16,041 bases of DNA, taken from an uncultured Maritalea sp. (GTDB lineage: Bacteria; Pseudomonadota; Alphaproteobacteria; Rhizobiales; Devosiaceae). The stretch lies in contig CAJXLH010000024.1 in assembly GCA_913055925.1 (NCBI GenBank), forward strand, positions 1 through 16,041. The letters are read 5' to 3'. Positions 1 through 7,804 of this stretch are shown here, piece by piece. The notes below the pieces were generated by a model that was not told the origin of the DNA, did no database searches, and saw only the letters and a program-made list of their open reading frames with translations. Numbering within the stretch: the stretch's first letter is position 1; every line of letters starts with the position of its first letter. A program made the translations under genes and the position numbers.

Positions 1-714
1 GAATCCGGTCGGTGCAGAAATCGAGCAAATAACAGCAACGTTGTGGCGCGCTGCCTTTTCAACAATCTCGTATGAGCAGCGCGAACTCACCAGTAAAAAG
101 CCTTCACTGCGATTGATAAGGCGAGCCATCGCGCCCACAACCTTATCGACAGCATTGTGCCGCCCGACATCCTCTCGAACAAGTTCAATATTGCCGTTCG
201 ATCCGCACCACGCCGCCGCGTGAACTGATTTTGTTTGGCGATTAAGCTCTTGGTTTTCTGGCAATGCATCAATTGCGCTTCCCATTGCTTGAACACTCGG
301 CAGAATTGAAAGCGGGGTCGCAGTCGGCAACTTGGCAAGGAATCCATCGGCATTCTCCAAACCACAAAGGCCACAACCGGTTGCTCCGACCATATTGCGG
401 CGTTTTTGTTGAAGGTCCAATCGTTCTAATCGGTCCTCCCGGATGTCTAGGTGAATATCGAACCCGATTTGGTTTTGTTCAATTCTTATGGACAGGATCT
501 CATCGGCCGCATTGACGATGTGCTCCGAAATGGCAAAACCGACAGCAAAATCGTCCAAATCAGCAGGCGTTGCTAGCATCACAGCATAGTTGCGCCGATT
601 GACCACAATCGCCACCGGGCACTCTTCAGCAATGTGCCAAGTCTGCTCGCCCTTAGAGGACCAAACGCCCACCTGCCGTGCAGACGGGCGTTCATTGTTT
701 GGATTGTCCGCCAT
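1..714 (-). CDS. fdhD: FdhD sulfurtransferase for formate dehydrogenase (3' end cut by window edge)
   Basis: FdhD (also called FdsC in fds operons) moves sulfur from a cysteine desulfurase to the Mo-bis-MGD cofactor, which makes formate dehydrogenase active. The frame is open from an ATG at 714 to base 1, giving 238 residues with no stop, so the C-terminus lies outside the window. E. coli FdhD is about 277 aa, so a few dozen residues are missing. Visible hallmarks are the TGCGLCG motif with Cys114 and Cys117 (the sulfur-carrying pair in the family), REDVGRHNAVDK at about 180-191, and SSRCSYEIVEKAA at about 210-222. Its ATG shares one base with the fdsA stop (TAATG), so the two are probably translationally coupled. 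Identification is secure; the end is unknown. Confidence 0.93.
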   Translation of the reverse strand, partial: MADNPNNERPSARQVGVWSSKGEQTWHIAEECPVAIVVNRRNYAVMLATPADLDDFAVGFAISEHIVNAADEILSIRIEQNQIGFDIHLDIREDRLERLDLQQKRRNMVGATGCGLCGLENADGFLAKLPTATPLSILPSVQAMGSAIDALPENQELNRQTKSVHAAAWCGSNGNIELVREDVGRHNAVDKVVGAMARLINRSEGFLLVSSRCSYEIVEKAARHNVAVICSISAPTGF

Positions 715-3566
715 TACTCCGCCGGCTCAGTCGCCGCTTTTTCGGCAATCTTTCGCAGGTTTGGCGTCTCAAGTGCGTAGTGTTCTTGCCATTCTGACTT
801 ATGGTTTGCCGGCGTAACTTCGACAGCCGTCACCTTGTACTCAGGACAATTGGTCGCCCAATCGGAGTTCTCTGTAGTGATAACGTTCGCCCCACTCTCT
901 GGGTGGTGGAATGTAGTATAAACAACGCCCGGCGCCATGCGTTCCGAAATTTGCGCCCGCAAGGTTGTCTCGCCTTTCCGCGAACGAATTGAAACCCATT
1001 GCCCATCACGAATACCTTTGACTTCAGCATCGGATGGATGGATTTCTAACACATCCTCTTCCCACCAATCGATATTGTCAGTGCGGCGCGTTTGCGCACC
1101 CACATTGTATTGGCTAAGGATACGCCCCGTTGTGAGAATAAGCGGGAACTTGCGGTTCGTTTTCTCAGTGGTCGGCACATACTCAGTGACGATAAACGCG
1201 CCTTTGCCGCGCACAAATGCGTCCTCATGCATAATCGGTGTGCCGTCCGGCGCATCATCATTACATGGCCATTGCACAGAACCTGTTTCGTCAAGTCGGG
1301 CAAAACTTACGCCAGCAAATGTCGGCGTCAGCGCCGCAATCTCGTCCATAATCTGCGATGCATCAGAGTAGTTCATTTCCGAATAACCCATTGCATTCGC
1401 CAAGCGCTGGGTGACTTCCCATTCTTCCAGACCTGTCGCAGACTTCATTACCGGCCGTACGCGGTTGATCCGGCGTTCCGCATTGATAAATGTACCGTCT
1501 TTTTCAAGGAACGAGGTCCCGGGCAGGAACACGTGCGCAAATCGCGCTGTTTCGTTGAGAAAAAGGTCTTGCACGATCAACATGTCGAGCGAACGAAGCG
1601 CTTCTTCAACATGCTTGGTGTTAGGGTCAGACTGAGCGATATCTTCGCCTTGAACGTACATACCCTTGTACTTGCCAGCGATTGCTTCATCGAACATGTT
1701 TGGGATGCGATAGCCCGGCACAGCATCTAGATCGCGCTGCCAAGCCGTTTCAAAGGTCGAACGAACTTCGTCATTATCGACACCACGATATCCCGAAAAC
1801 TCATGCGGGAAAGAACCCATATCGCAAGAGCCTTGAACATTGTTTTGACCACGAAGTGGGTTCACCCCTACGCCGCGGCGTCCAATGTTACCCGTTGCCA
1901 TCGCAAGATTGGCCATGCCCATGACCATTGTTGATCCTTGACTATGTTCGGTGACGCCAAGGCCATAATAGATCGCAGCTTTTCCACCAGTTGCGTAAAG
2001 TCGTGCCGCGTCTCGGATTGCTTCGGCAGAAACACCAGACTCAGCTTCAACTGTTTCCGGTGAATTAACGTCATCAACAATGAAGCTGCGCCACTCATTA
2101 AAGCTTTGCATATCGCAACGCACTTGTACGAATGCTTCGTCGATCAACCCTTCTTTGGCGATCACATGTGCCATGGCGTTGACGATGGCAACATTCGTCC
2201 CTGGTTTAAGCGGCAAGTGATAGTCCGCTTCTATATGCGCGGACCTAACAAGATCAATCTTCCGCGGATCAGCGACAATAAGCTTTGCGCCTTTGCGCAG
2301 CCGACGTTTCATTTGCGATGCAAACACTGGATGCGCGTCAGTTGGGTTCGCGCCGATCACCATGATCACATCGGCTTCTTCAACGCTGTCGAAATCTTGC
2401 GTGCCGGCCGAGGTGCCAAATGTCTGCTTCAAGCCATAACCCGTTGGCGAATGGCAAACACGGGCGCACGTATCAACATTGTTGTTGCCGAACGCTGTGC
2501 GGATGGTTTTTTGCATCACCCACACTTCTTCCGCCGTGCATCGTGACGATGTAATCCCACCGATTGCCTTGCGACCATAATCAGCTTGCGCCTTTTTTAG
2601 CCCTGCGGCGGCGAACTCAATCGCCTCGTCCCAGCTAACTTCGCGCCATGGCTGATCAATGGTTTCGCGGATCATCGGCTTCGTGATCCGATCATTGTGG
2701 GTCGCGTAACCCCACGCAAACCGCCCCTTGACACAGGAATGGCCATGGTTCGCTTTACCGTCTTTGTAAGGCACCATACGAATGACCTGATCGCCCTTCA
2801 TTTCGGCCTTAAATGAACAACCCACGCCGCAATAAGCGCAAGTCGTCAAAACCGAGCGATCAGGGACACCGTGTTCAATTACCGCATTTTCTTGCAACGT
2901 CGCCGTTGGACATGCTTGCACGCAAGCACCGCAAGAGACGCATTCAGACGAGAAAAAATCCTCGGTGCCGACCGCAACCTTGCTGTCAAACCCACGTCCG
3001 TCGATGGTCAAGGCGAGTGTGCCCTGCACTTCGTCACATGCGCGCACGCAGCGCGAGCAAACGATGCACTTTGATGGATCAAAGGTGAAGTATGGATTGG
3101 ATTGGTCTTTTTCGGCGTCAAAGTGATTGGCGCCTTCATAGCCATAACGCACATCGCGCAGGCCAACTCGACCCGCCATGTCCTGCAACTCGCAGTCGCC
3201 ATTGGCCGCGCAAGTTAGGCAGTCCAACGGGTGGTCGGAGATATAAAGTTCCATTACGCCTTTGCGCAGCTTCTCCAGACGCGGCGTTTGGGTGGAAATC
3301 TCCATTCCTTCAGCAACAGGCGTCGTGCAACTCGCAGGCGTACCTTTTCGGCCTTCAATTTCGACAAGACAGAGACGGCAAGAACCAAAAGAGTTCAAAC
3401 TGTCCGTCGCACAAAGCTTCGGGATATCGATGCCGATTTCCGACGCTGCACGCATGACGCTTGTGCCTTCTGGCACCTCCACATCAAAACCATCAACTTT
3501 GACCGAAACCGACTTGGTCGACTTTGACTTCGGCGTTCCAAAGTCCTTTTCTTTTAAGATAGGCAT
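714..3566 (-). CDS. fdsA: NAD-dependent formate dehydrogenase, alpha (catalytic) subunit, FdsA type
   Basis: This is the cytoplasmic catalytic subunit that oxidises formate to CO2 and passes electrons through Fe-S centres to FdsB. It has 950 aa, matching FdsA of Rhodobacter and Cupriavidus (about 955-960). Domains in order: an N-terminal [2Fe-2S] fold (Cys52, 63, 66, 80); a His-Cys [4Fe-4S] site (His112, Cys116, 119, 125); two ferredoxin-type clusters (Cys167/170/173/177 and Cys209/212/215/219); and the molybdopterin oxidoreductase body with its own cluster (Cys243, 246, 250, 278) followed by Lys280. The active-site motif is RVCHSPT with Cys371-His372, so the Mo/W ligand is cysteine and not selenocysteine. 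A GGAG box lies 8 nt before the ATG. fdsB ends 11 bp upstream. The long ORFs on the opposite strand are shadows. Confidence 0.97.
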   Translation of the reverse strand: MPILKEKDFGTPKSKSTKSVSVKVDGFDVEVPEGTSVMRAASEIGIDIPKLCATDSLNSFGSCRLCLVEIEGRKGTPASCTTPVAEGMEISTQTPRLEKLRKGVMELYISDHPLDCLTCAANGDCELQDMAGRVGLRDVRYGYEGANHFDAEKDQSNPYFTFDPSKCIVCSRCVRACDEVQGTLALTIDGRGFDSKVAVGTEDFFSSECVSCGACVQACPTATLQENAVIEHGVPDRSVLTTCAYCGVGCSFKAEMKGDQVIRMVPYKDGKANHGHSCVKGRFAWGYATHNDRITKPMIRETIDQPWREVSWDEAIEFAAAGLKKAQADYGRKAIGGITSSRCTAEEVWVMQKTIRTAFGNNNVDTCARVCHSPTGYGLKQTFGTSAGTQDFDSVEEADVIMVIGANPTDAHPVFASQMKRRLRKGAKLIVADPRKIDLVRSAHIEADYHLPLKPGTNVAIVNAMAHVIAKEGLIDEAFVQVRCDMQSFNEWRSFIVDDVNSPETVEAESGVSAEAIRDAARLYATGGKAAIYYGLGVTEHSQGSTMVMGMANLAMATGNIGRRGVGVNPLRGQNNVQGSCDMGSFPHEFSGYRGVDNDEVRSTFETAWQRDLDAVPGYRIPNMFDEAIAGKYKGMYVQGEDIAQSDPNTKHVEEALRSLDMLIVQDLFLNETARFAHVFLPGTSFLEKDGTFINAERRINRVRPVMKSATGLEEWEVTQRLANAMGYSEMNYSDASQIMDEIAALTPTFAGVSFARLDETGSVQWPCNDDAPDGTPIMHEDAFVRGKGAFIVTEYVPTTEKTNRKFPLILTTGRILSQYNVGAQTRRTDNIDWWEEDVLEIHPSDAEVKGIRDGQWVSIRSRKGETTLRAQISERMAPGVVYTTFHHPESGANVITTENSDWATNCPEYKVTAVEVTPANHKSEWQEHYALETPNLRKIAEKAATEPAE

Positions 3567-3577
3567 TTGACTATCTC

Positions 3578-5137
3578 CTATTCTGCCGCTTCGCGGGCAT
3601 GCCGCGGCGCAAAATCATCTGGGAAATGCTTGATGGCACTGGTCACCGGGATTGGCGTCATACCTCCCATTGCACAAAGCGAACCATCCACCATCAGCTC
3701 ACACAAATCTTCCAACAGAACCATGTTTTCATCATGGTTTTCGCCTGCTGCAATTTTGTCCATTACCTCTTCGCCACGAACGGCACCAACACGACATGGC
3801 GTACACTTGCCGCAGCTTTCTTCAGCACAAAACTCAAATGCATAGCGCGCTTGCGCCATCAGGTCGGCCTGATCATCAAAGACAACAATACCGCCATGGC
3901 CCACGCCTGCGCAATGTTGCGCCATGACCTCATAGTCCATTGGCAAATGCAAAAGCTCTTGCGGCAGATATGCGCCCAAAGGCCCACCAATCTGCACCGC
4001 CTTAAACGGCCTGCCGCTTAGTGTACCACCACCATATTTGTTCACCAAATCATCGAGTGTGACACCAAACGCCGTCTCAAATAGCCCACCTTGCTTGATG
4101 TTGCCTGCGAGCTGGAATGAAAGCGTTCCCTTTGAACTCCCTTGGCCATAGGCAGCGTATGCTTCGCCCCCATTCGCCAAAATCCACGGCACAGAACAAA
4201 GCGAAAGCACATTGTGAACAAGCGTCGGCTTGCCGAACAGTCCTTCTAACGCAGGAAGCGGTGGTTTTGCACGCACCAAACCACGTTTACCTTCGAGGCT
4301 TTCAAGAAGGGATGTTTCTTCGCCGCAAATATAGGCGCCCGCACCAACAAACACGGTCAAGTCAAACGCTTTCCCACTGCCCAAAACTTCATCACCGAGC
4401 AGACGGTTTTCTTTCGCCACCTCAATCGCTTCATTCAAGACCCGCGCGGCAATTGGATACTCCGACCGGAGGTAAATGTACCCTTTTGTGGCGCCGACGC
4501 CCAAGCCAGCAATCACCATGCCTTCGATCAAAAGAAACGGATCGCCTTCCATGATCATGCGGTCCGCAAAGGTTCCGCTATCACCTTCGTCAGCGTTGCA
4601 AACAATGTACTTTTGGTCGGCTGTCGCGCCTTGAACAGTGTCCCACTTTATCCCCGCTGGGAAGCCTGCACCGCCACGGCCACGCAAGCCAGATGTCTTG
4701 ATGGCATCAACGATAGAACGCTCGTCTGCAGCAATCGCGGCTTTCAATCCGTCCAAACCGCCATTGCCAACATAGTCGTCAAATGAGAGTGGGTCTGTGA
4801 CGCCACAGCGCGAAAAGATCAGTCTTTGCTGGTCGAGCATGAATGGATGCTCTTCAACAACACCAATTGTGGTGTCGTGATCGCCACCTTCAAAAAGCCC
4901 TGTATCCAAAAGGCCGGCAACTTCATCTTCACTGACCGGTCCATAGCCAATGCGTTTGCCGTCGACTTCAACCTCAATTAAAGGCTCGAGCCAATGCATG
5001 CCCCGGGACCCGGTGCGAACGATTGCGACCTCAAGTCCGCGTGACGTGGCTTCAATGGCTATGCGTTCAGCGACCTCGTCCGCCCCTAGCGCCACAGCGG
5101 CGCTATCGAGCGGAATAAAAATGCGATTTTTGCTCAT
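3578..5137 (-). CDS. fdsB: NAD-dependent formate dehydrogenase, beta (FMN/NAD) subunit, FdsB type
   Basis: This diaphorase subunit carries FMN and reduces NAD+ with electrons from FdsA. It is a homologue of complex I NuoF. It has 519 aa, the normal length for FdsB (about 520), with an N-terminal thioredoxin-like extension of about 100 residues before the NuoF core. The NADH/FMN glycine-rich segment GLRGRGGAGFPAG is at about 150-162, and CNADEGDSGTFADR, also part of the flavin site, is at about 180-193. GEETSLLESLEGKRG follows at about 272-286. The [4Fe-4S] motif is SCGKCTPC (Cys442, 445, 448) with a distal Cys488. The ATG overlaps the fdsG stop by 4 bp (ATGA), and an AGGTG box precedes it, so co-translation with fdsG is likely. 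Confidence 0.97.
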   Translation of the reverse strand: MSKNRIFIPLDSAAVALGADEVAERIAIEATSRGLEVAIVRTGSRGMHWLEPLIEVEVDGKRIGYGPVSEDEVAGLLDTGLFEGGDHDTTIGVVEEHPFMLDQQRLIFSRCGVTDPLSFDDYVGNGGLDGLKAAIAADERSIVDAIKTSGLRGRGGAGFPAGIKWDTVQGATADQKYIVCNADEGDSGTFADRMIMEGDPFLLIEGMVIAGLGVGATKGYIYLRSEYPIAARVLNEAIEVAKENRLLGDEVLGSGKAFDLTVFVGAGAYICGEETSLLESLEGKRGLVRAKPPLPALEGLFGKPTLVHNVLSLCSVPWILANGGEAYAAYGQGSSKGTLSFQLAGNIKQGGLFETAFGVTLDDLVNKYGGGTLSGRPFKAVQIGGPLGAYLPQELLHLPMDYEVMAQHCAGVGHGGIVVFDDQADLMAQARYAFEFCAEESCGKCTPCRVGAVRGEEVMDKIAAGENHDENMVLLEDLCELMVDGSLCAMGGMTPIPVTSAIKHFPDDFAPRHAREAAE

Positions 5138-5577
5138 CCGCCCACCTCATTGGTGATGCGTTTCGCACTCGCACGGCTGATCAATTTGCCATTCACTTCG
5201 GCAGCGGGCGCACAAGAGCAGAGCCCAAGGCAAAACACTGGCTCGATGGTGACTTCACCCGACGCGCTGGTTTCACCCATCGCAATTGAGTATTTGTCGG
5301 TCAGTTCGCGCTCAATTTGGCGCGAACCGACTGATTGGCATGCCTCCGCCACACATAGACGGATATGATTCTCACCAGGTTTTTCATCGCGAAAATCAGC
5401 GTAAAAGCTGATTACGCCACGCACCTCCGCCTGGCTAATGTTAAATAGGTCGGCCGCGATCCGAACGGTGTCGCGAGGCACAAACCCGCATCTTTCCTGC
5501 ACATGCCGCAAGCCGGTGATAAGTCCACCTGTCTCTCCAACATGACCGGAAAGAGCCTCCTCGATTATCTTTTCCAT
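5134..5577 (-). CDS. fdsG: NAD-dependent formate dehydrogenase, gamma subunit, FdsG (NuoE-like)
   Basis: This is the small [2Fe-2S] thioredoxin-like subunit that forms the diaphorase module with FdsB, homologous to complex I NuoE. I take the ATG at 5577, giving 147 aa, because a purine-rich GGGGGA box sits about 10 nt upstream. A TTG at 5595 would add six residues (MGERLG), but it would place that box inside the gene. The cluster ligands are Cys75 and Cys80 (CVAEAC) and Cys116 and Cys120 (CLGLC). The N-terminal half is helical, with GLRHVQERCGFVP typical of NuoE. It is the first gene of the fdsG-fdsB-fdsA-fdhD operon. The family is certain; only the start is open. Confidence 0.93.
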   Translation of the reverse strand: MEKIIEEALSGHVGETGGLITGLRHVQERCGFVPRDTVRIAADLFNISQAEVRGVISFYADFRDEKPGENHIRLCVAEACQSVGSRQIERELTDKYSIAMGETSASGEVTIEPVFCLGLCSCAPAAEVNGKLISRASAKRITNEVGG

Positions 5578-5612
5578 GCCCAATCGTTCCCCCAACGCGC
5601 GACAAGGTCAAG

Positions 5613-5633
5613 TGAAATTGGGTCACAATTTCA
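5613..5633. promoter_or_regulatory. 8-5-8 inverted repeat upstream of fdsG, candidate operator
   Basis: TGAAATTG and CAATTTCA form a perfect 8-bp inverted repeat around a 5-bp spacer (GGTCA). It lies 36-56 nt before the chosen fdsG start, in the leader of the formate dehydrogenase operon. The size and position suit a dimeric repressor or activator. Cupriavidus fds genes are known to be controlled by a LysR-type protein (FdsR), but this repeat does not show a centred T-N11-A LysR box, so I do not assign a regulator. It could also form a weak hairpin in the mRNA. Confidence 0.4.
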
Positions 5634-5738
5634 TTCGACTTTCGTCATGGATGACTTTACCGACAAGCTAGAGCCAAAATGGGGAAACAGGCAAGCATTA
5701 TTTTAAACTTAAAGCTTTTGCGTGAAATGCGTAGGTTG

Positions 5739-5771
5739 TCATCGCCGCTAATCACAGAACAGCGGCGATGA
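5739..5771 (-). terminator. Hairpin after the MATE gene, possible terminator
   Basis: TCATCGCCGCT and AGCGGCGATGA form a perfect 11-bp stem with an 11-nt loop, 16 bp past the MATE stop codon. No T-run follows on the minus strand, so it is not a textbook intrinsic terminator. It may act as a factor-assisted terminator or an mRNA 3'-end stabiliser. It also lies upstream of fdsG, so a role in that leader is possible. The stem is strong enough that chance is unlikely. Confidence 0.5.
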
Positions 5772-5787
5772 GCCATGTGTCTTTCGG

Positions 5788-7179
5788 CTAACCGTTAAAC
5801 CTGGTGAGACCCAACCGTTCACGGTGATAGAACCGGAAATTCAGTATTACAGCCACAATAGCCAAGCCGCCAGCCAGCCCAAGCCAAACACCAACGCCGT
5901 CAAGACCTACATTGAAGGCTAGGAAATACCCAATTGGCATACCCATAATCCAATAGCCAAAAATGGCCGCGTACATTGGAATTTTGGTATCGCTTAACCC
6001 ACGCAAAGACGCCGCGGCCAATGCCTGCGCGCCATCGACAAGTTGGAATAAGCCCGCCACCGCCAAGTAAGAAACTGCAAGCCCGAACACAGGTAAGTTT
6101 TCCGCTTTCGACGGATCAAGAAACAGCGAGACAAAGAACGATGGTATCAACACAAACAAAGCGCATGTAATACCCATAAATCCAGTGCCAAGAGCAATCG
6201 ACACCCAACCCGCAATGCCAACACCTTGCGCATTGTTGCGACCATATTGCAGCCCAACGCGAATTGTCGTCGCTTGCGATAGACCTAACGGCACCATGAA
6301 CGAAATCGACGCCAGCTGAATAGCGATCATATGGGCCGCAAGTTCATTGGTTCCTAACCAACCCATCATGACAGCGGCAACGCTGAACATGCCAACTTCT
6401 GCAGTCAGCATAAAACCGATGGGCGTACCCACCTTGACAATTTCCCAAAACCGCGCCCAGTCAGGCCGCCAAAAACGGGTCAACAACTCATAGTGACGAT
6501 ATTTCTTCCGCACCAACGCATAACCAAGCGCAAACAAGAACGTCACAGAATGCACTATGATTGTAGAGATACCTGCACCCGCCAACTCGAGACGCGGGAA
6601 ACCGAAATTACCAAACATCAAAGTGTAATTGCCCAGCGCGTTGACAAAGATACCAAGGATCGTTGCTGCTAGGACAATCTTTGTGTCTTCGTGTGCCGAC
6701 AAAAAGCCGCGTAGAACAGTGAACAGCAAGAACGGATAGAATTGGAACGCTGCAAATTGGATATATGTAGCCGCCAATTTGCCGAGCTCAGGGTCTTGAT
6801 TGAGCATGGCGAAAATCCACTCAATCTGAAGAATAAACGGCACCAAAATCGTCGCAAATACGATCGAGACCCAAAAACCCTGCCGCACTGTTCGGCGCAC
6901 AGAAGTGAAGTCTTCTTTGCCAACCGCTTGTGCCATTAAAGGCGACACAGCCGTCGCAACACCGATCCCGAATATCAAAAAGAAGAACATGATGGACGTT
7001 GCAAGACCACCAGCAGCCAAGTGCTGTGGGCCTAGCCAGCTCATCATAATCACATCAGTTGTGCCCAATCCGATTTGCGCCAATTGCGCAAGGATAAGTG
7101 GCCACGCCAAGACTAACGTTGATTTTGCTTCACTTTGCCAGCCAGAAGCCTCCGGCCGCATTTGCGTCGCGTCAGACAT
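5788..7179 (-). CDS. MATE family multidrug/cation efflux transporter
   Basis: This is an inner-membrane antiporter of the MATE (NorM/DinF) family, which exports cationic drugs, dyes or metabolites using a Na+ or H+ gradient. It has 463 aa, the usual family length (about 450-480). It shows roughly twelve hydrophobic segments in two halves, beginning with LAWPLILAQLAQIGLGTTDV at about 28-47, the typical first MATE helix with the family's T-D-V pattern. An AGGTGA box sits a few nt before the ATG. It is not closely coupled to either neighbour: about 210 bp separate it from fdsG, and 169 bp separate it from the GFA gene. The substrate cannot be read from the sequence. Confidence 0.93.
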   Translation of the reverse strand: MSDATQMRPEASGWQSEAKSTLVLAWPLILAQLAQIGLGTTDVIMMSWLGPQHLAAGGLATSIMFFFLIFGIGVATAVSPLMAQAVGKEDFTSVRRTVRQGFWVSIVFATILVPFILQIEWIFAMLNQDPELGKLAATYIQFAAFQFYPFLLFTVLRGFLSAHEDTKIVLAATILGIFVNALGNYTLMFGNFGFPRLELAGAGISTIIVHSVTFLFALGYALVRKKYRHYELLTRFWRPDWARFWEIVKVGTPIGFMLTAEVGMFSVAAVMMGWLGTNELAAHMIAIQLASISFMVPLGLSQATTIRVGLQYGRNNAQGVGIAGWVSIALGTGFMGITCALFVLIPSFFVSLFLDPSKAENLPVFGLAVSYLAVAGLFQLVDGAQALAAASLRGLSDTKIPMYAAIFGYWIMGMPIGYFLAFNVGLDGVGVWLGLAGGLAIVAVILNFRFYHRERLGLTRFNG

Positions 7180-7273
7180 TTTTCACCTCATATGCTAATC
7201 CCGGTAAGAGATTATTCGCTGTCGTGAAAAACTTTCAGAGGACAGCCGCGAGATGCGATTACCGGCGCGAAGA

Positions 7274-7303
7274 AATCGCGATTCATGAGGTGAGAATTTC
7301 ACC
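7274..7303. promoter_or_regulatory. Two adjacent palindromes upstream of the MATE gene, candidate operator region
   Basis: The perfect 10-bp palindrome AATCGCGATT (7274-7283) is followed six bases later by GGTGA-GAATT-TCACC (7289-7303), a 5-5-5 inverted repeat. They lie about 95-125 nt before the MATE start, inside the 169-bp gap. MATE genes are often controlled by TetR, MarR or MerR proteins, but no such regulator is encoded next to it here. I cannot place a convincing -35/-10 pair, so this is only a candidate control region. Confidence 0.25.
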
Positions 7304-7331
7304 AACGTGACAATTTGGCAAGCAATTCTTT

Positions 7332-7348
7332 ATCGCAACAATGGCGAT
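7332..7348 (-). terminator. Weak hairpin directly after the GFA gene
   Basis: ATCGC and GCGAT form a 5-bp stem around a 7-nt loop, immediately past the GFA gene stop codon at 7349. The following minus-strand bases are AT-rich (AAAGAATTG) but lack a proper T-run. This is a possible weak terminator only. Confidence 0.22.
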
Positions 7349-7729
7349 CTAGTGCTCGTTTTGCGGCAATCCGTCGGTGATCTCGTAGTAATCGCCCTTT
7401 TCGGCAACAAAGATGTGCTGTGCCAGTTTGACATTGGTCGGCTTTTCAAATGCACCGGCAGACACGCCAATCCAATCTTTCTGCACGGCATCAAAAAACA
7501 GTGGCGATCCGCACATCAGGCAGAAACCGCGACGTACTTTTTCTGAAGATTGGTACCAACTTATATTTTCTTCGCCACGCACTTTCAGGTCGTCTTTTTG
7601 CACCTCGCAGGACACTAAATAGTGGCTAGTGGCCTGGCGACATTGGTCACAATGACAGGCAACAGGATCTTTCAAATCGCCCTGAACTTCAAATTCAATT
7701 GCGCCACACTGGCAGCTACCTTTGTGCAT
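7349..7729 (-). CDS. GFA-fold (CENP-V/GFA domain) zinc protein
   Basis: This is a small cytoplasmic protein of the GFA family, named after a glutathione-dependent formaldehyde-activating enzyme. Most members have no proven activity, and the formaldehyde role is disputed. I take ATG 7729 (126 aa), with GGAG eight nt upstream. A longer GTG start at 7762 falls inside the terminator hairpin of the upstream gene and is unlikely. The family's zinc cysteines are all present: GSCQCG near the N-terminus, CHCDQC about 20 residues later, and CLMCGSP in the C-terminal half. It lies downstream of ETF-QO on the same strand, but a terminator intervenes. A link to C1 metabolism (formate dehydrogenase lies in the same region) is suggestive only. 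Confidence 0.85.
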   Translation of the reverse strand: MHKGSCQCGAIEFEVQGDLKDPVACHCDQCRQATSHYLVSCEVQKDDLKVRGEENISWYQSSEKVRRGFCLMCGSPLFFDAVQKDWIGVSAGAFEKPTNVKLAQHIFVAEKGDYYEITDGLPQNEH

Positions 7730-7741
7730 GTCGTGATCTCC

Positions 7742-7774
7742 AAAAAAGCAAACCCGCGCCACTTTGGGCGCGGG
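7742..7774 (-). terminator. Intrinsic terminator of the ETF-QO gene
   Basis: On the minus strand CCCGCGCC and GGCGCGGG form a perfect GC-only 8-bp stem with a 6-nt loop, followed by TTTGCTTTTTT. It begins about 30 bp after the ETF-QO stop codon. The T-run ends one base before the GGAG ribosome site of the GFA gene, so this element also bounds the leader of that gene. Confidence 0.85.
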
Positions 7775-7804
7775 AACAATAATAAACGTAACGAGAAAAA
7801 AGCG

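Noticed and set aside
371..376. Possible selenocysteine in formate dehydrogenase (residues of fdsA, window about 2454-2456)
   Set aside because: The codon at the active-site position encodes Cys (RVCHSPT) and no in-frame TGA occurs in fdsA, so no selenocysteine insertion is needed.
848..863. AATTGGT followed by CCCAATC, resembling the FadR/PdhR-type operator
   Set aside because: It sits deep inside fdsA coding sequence, near its 3' end, with the wrong spacer and two mismatches in the second half. It is explained by codons of a conserved segment.
1092..1730. 212-codon open frame on the plus strand
   Set aside because: It lies wholly antisense to fdsA, whose protein is conserved throughout. 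Its translation is rich in Arg, His and Cys and shows no domain, as expected for a shadow frame.
2106..2546. 146-codon open frame on the plus strand
   Set aside because: Antisense to the molybdopterin domain of fdsA; no ribosome site or recognisable motif.
7180..7297. TCACCTCAT and ATGAGGTGA as a long-range inverted repeat
   Set aside because: One copy is simply the MATE ribosome site region; a 9-bp match about 95 bp apart is not convincing as a structure or a mobile-element end.
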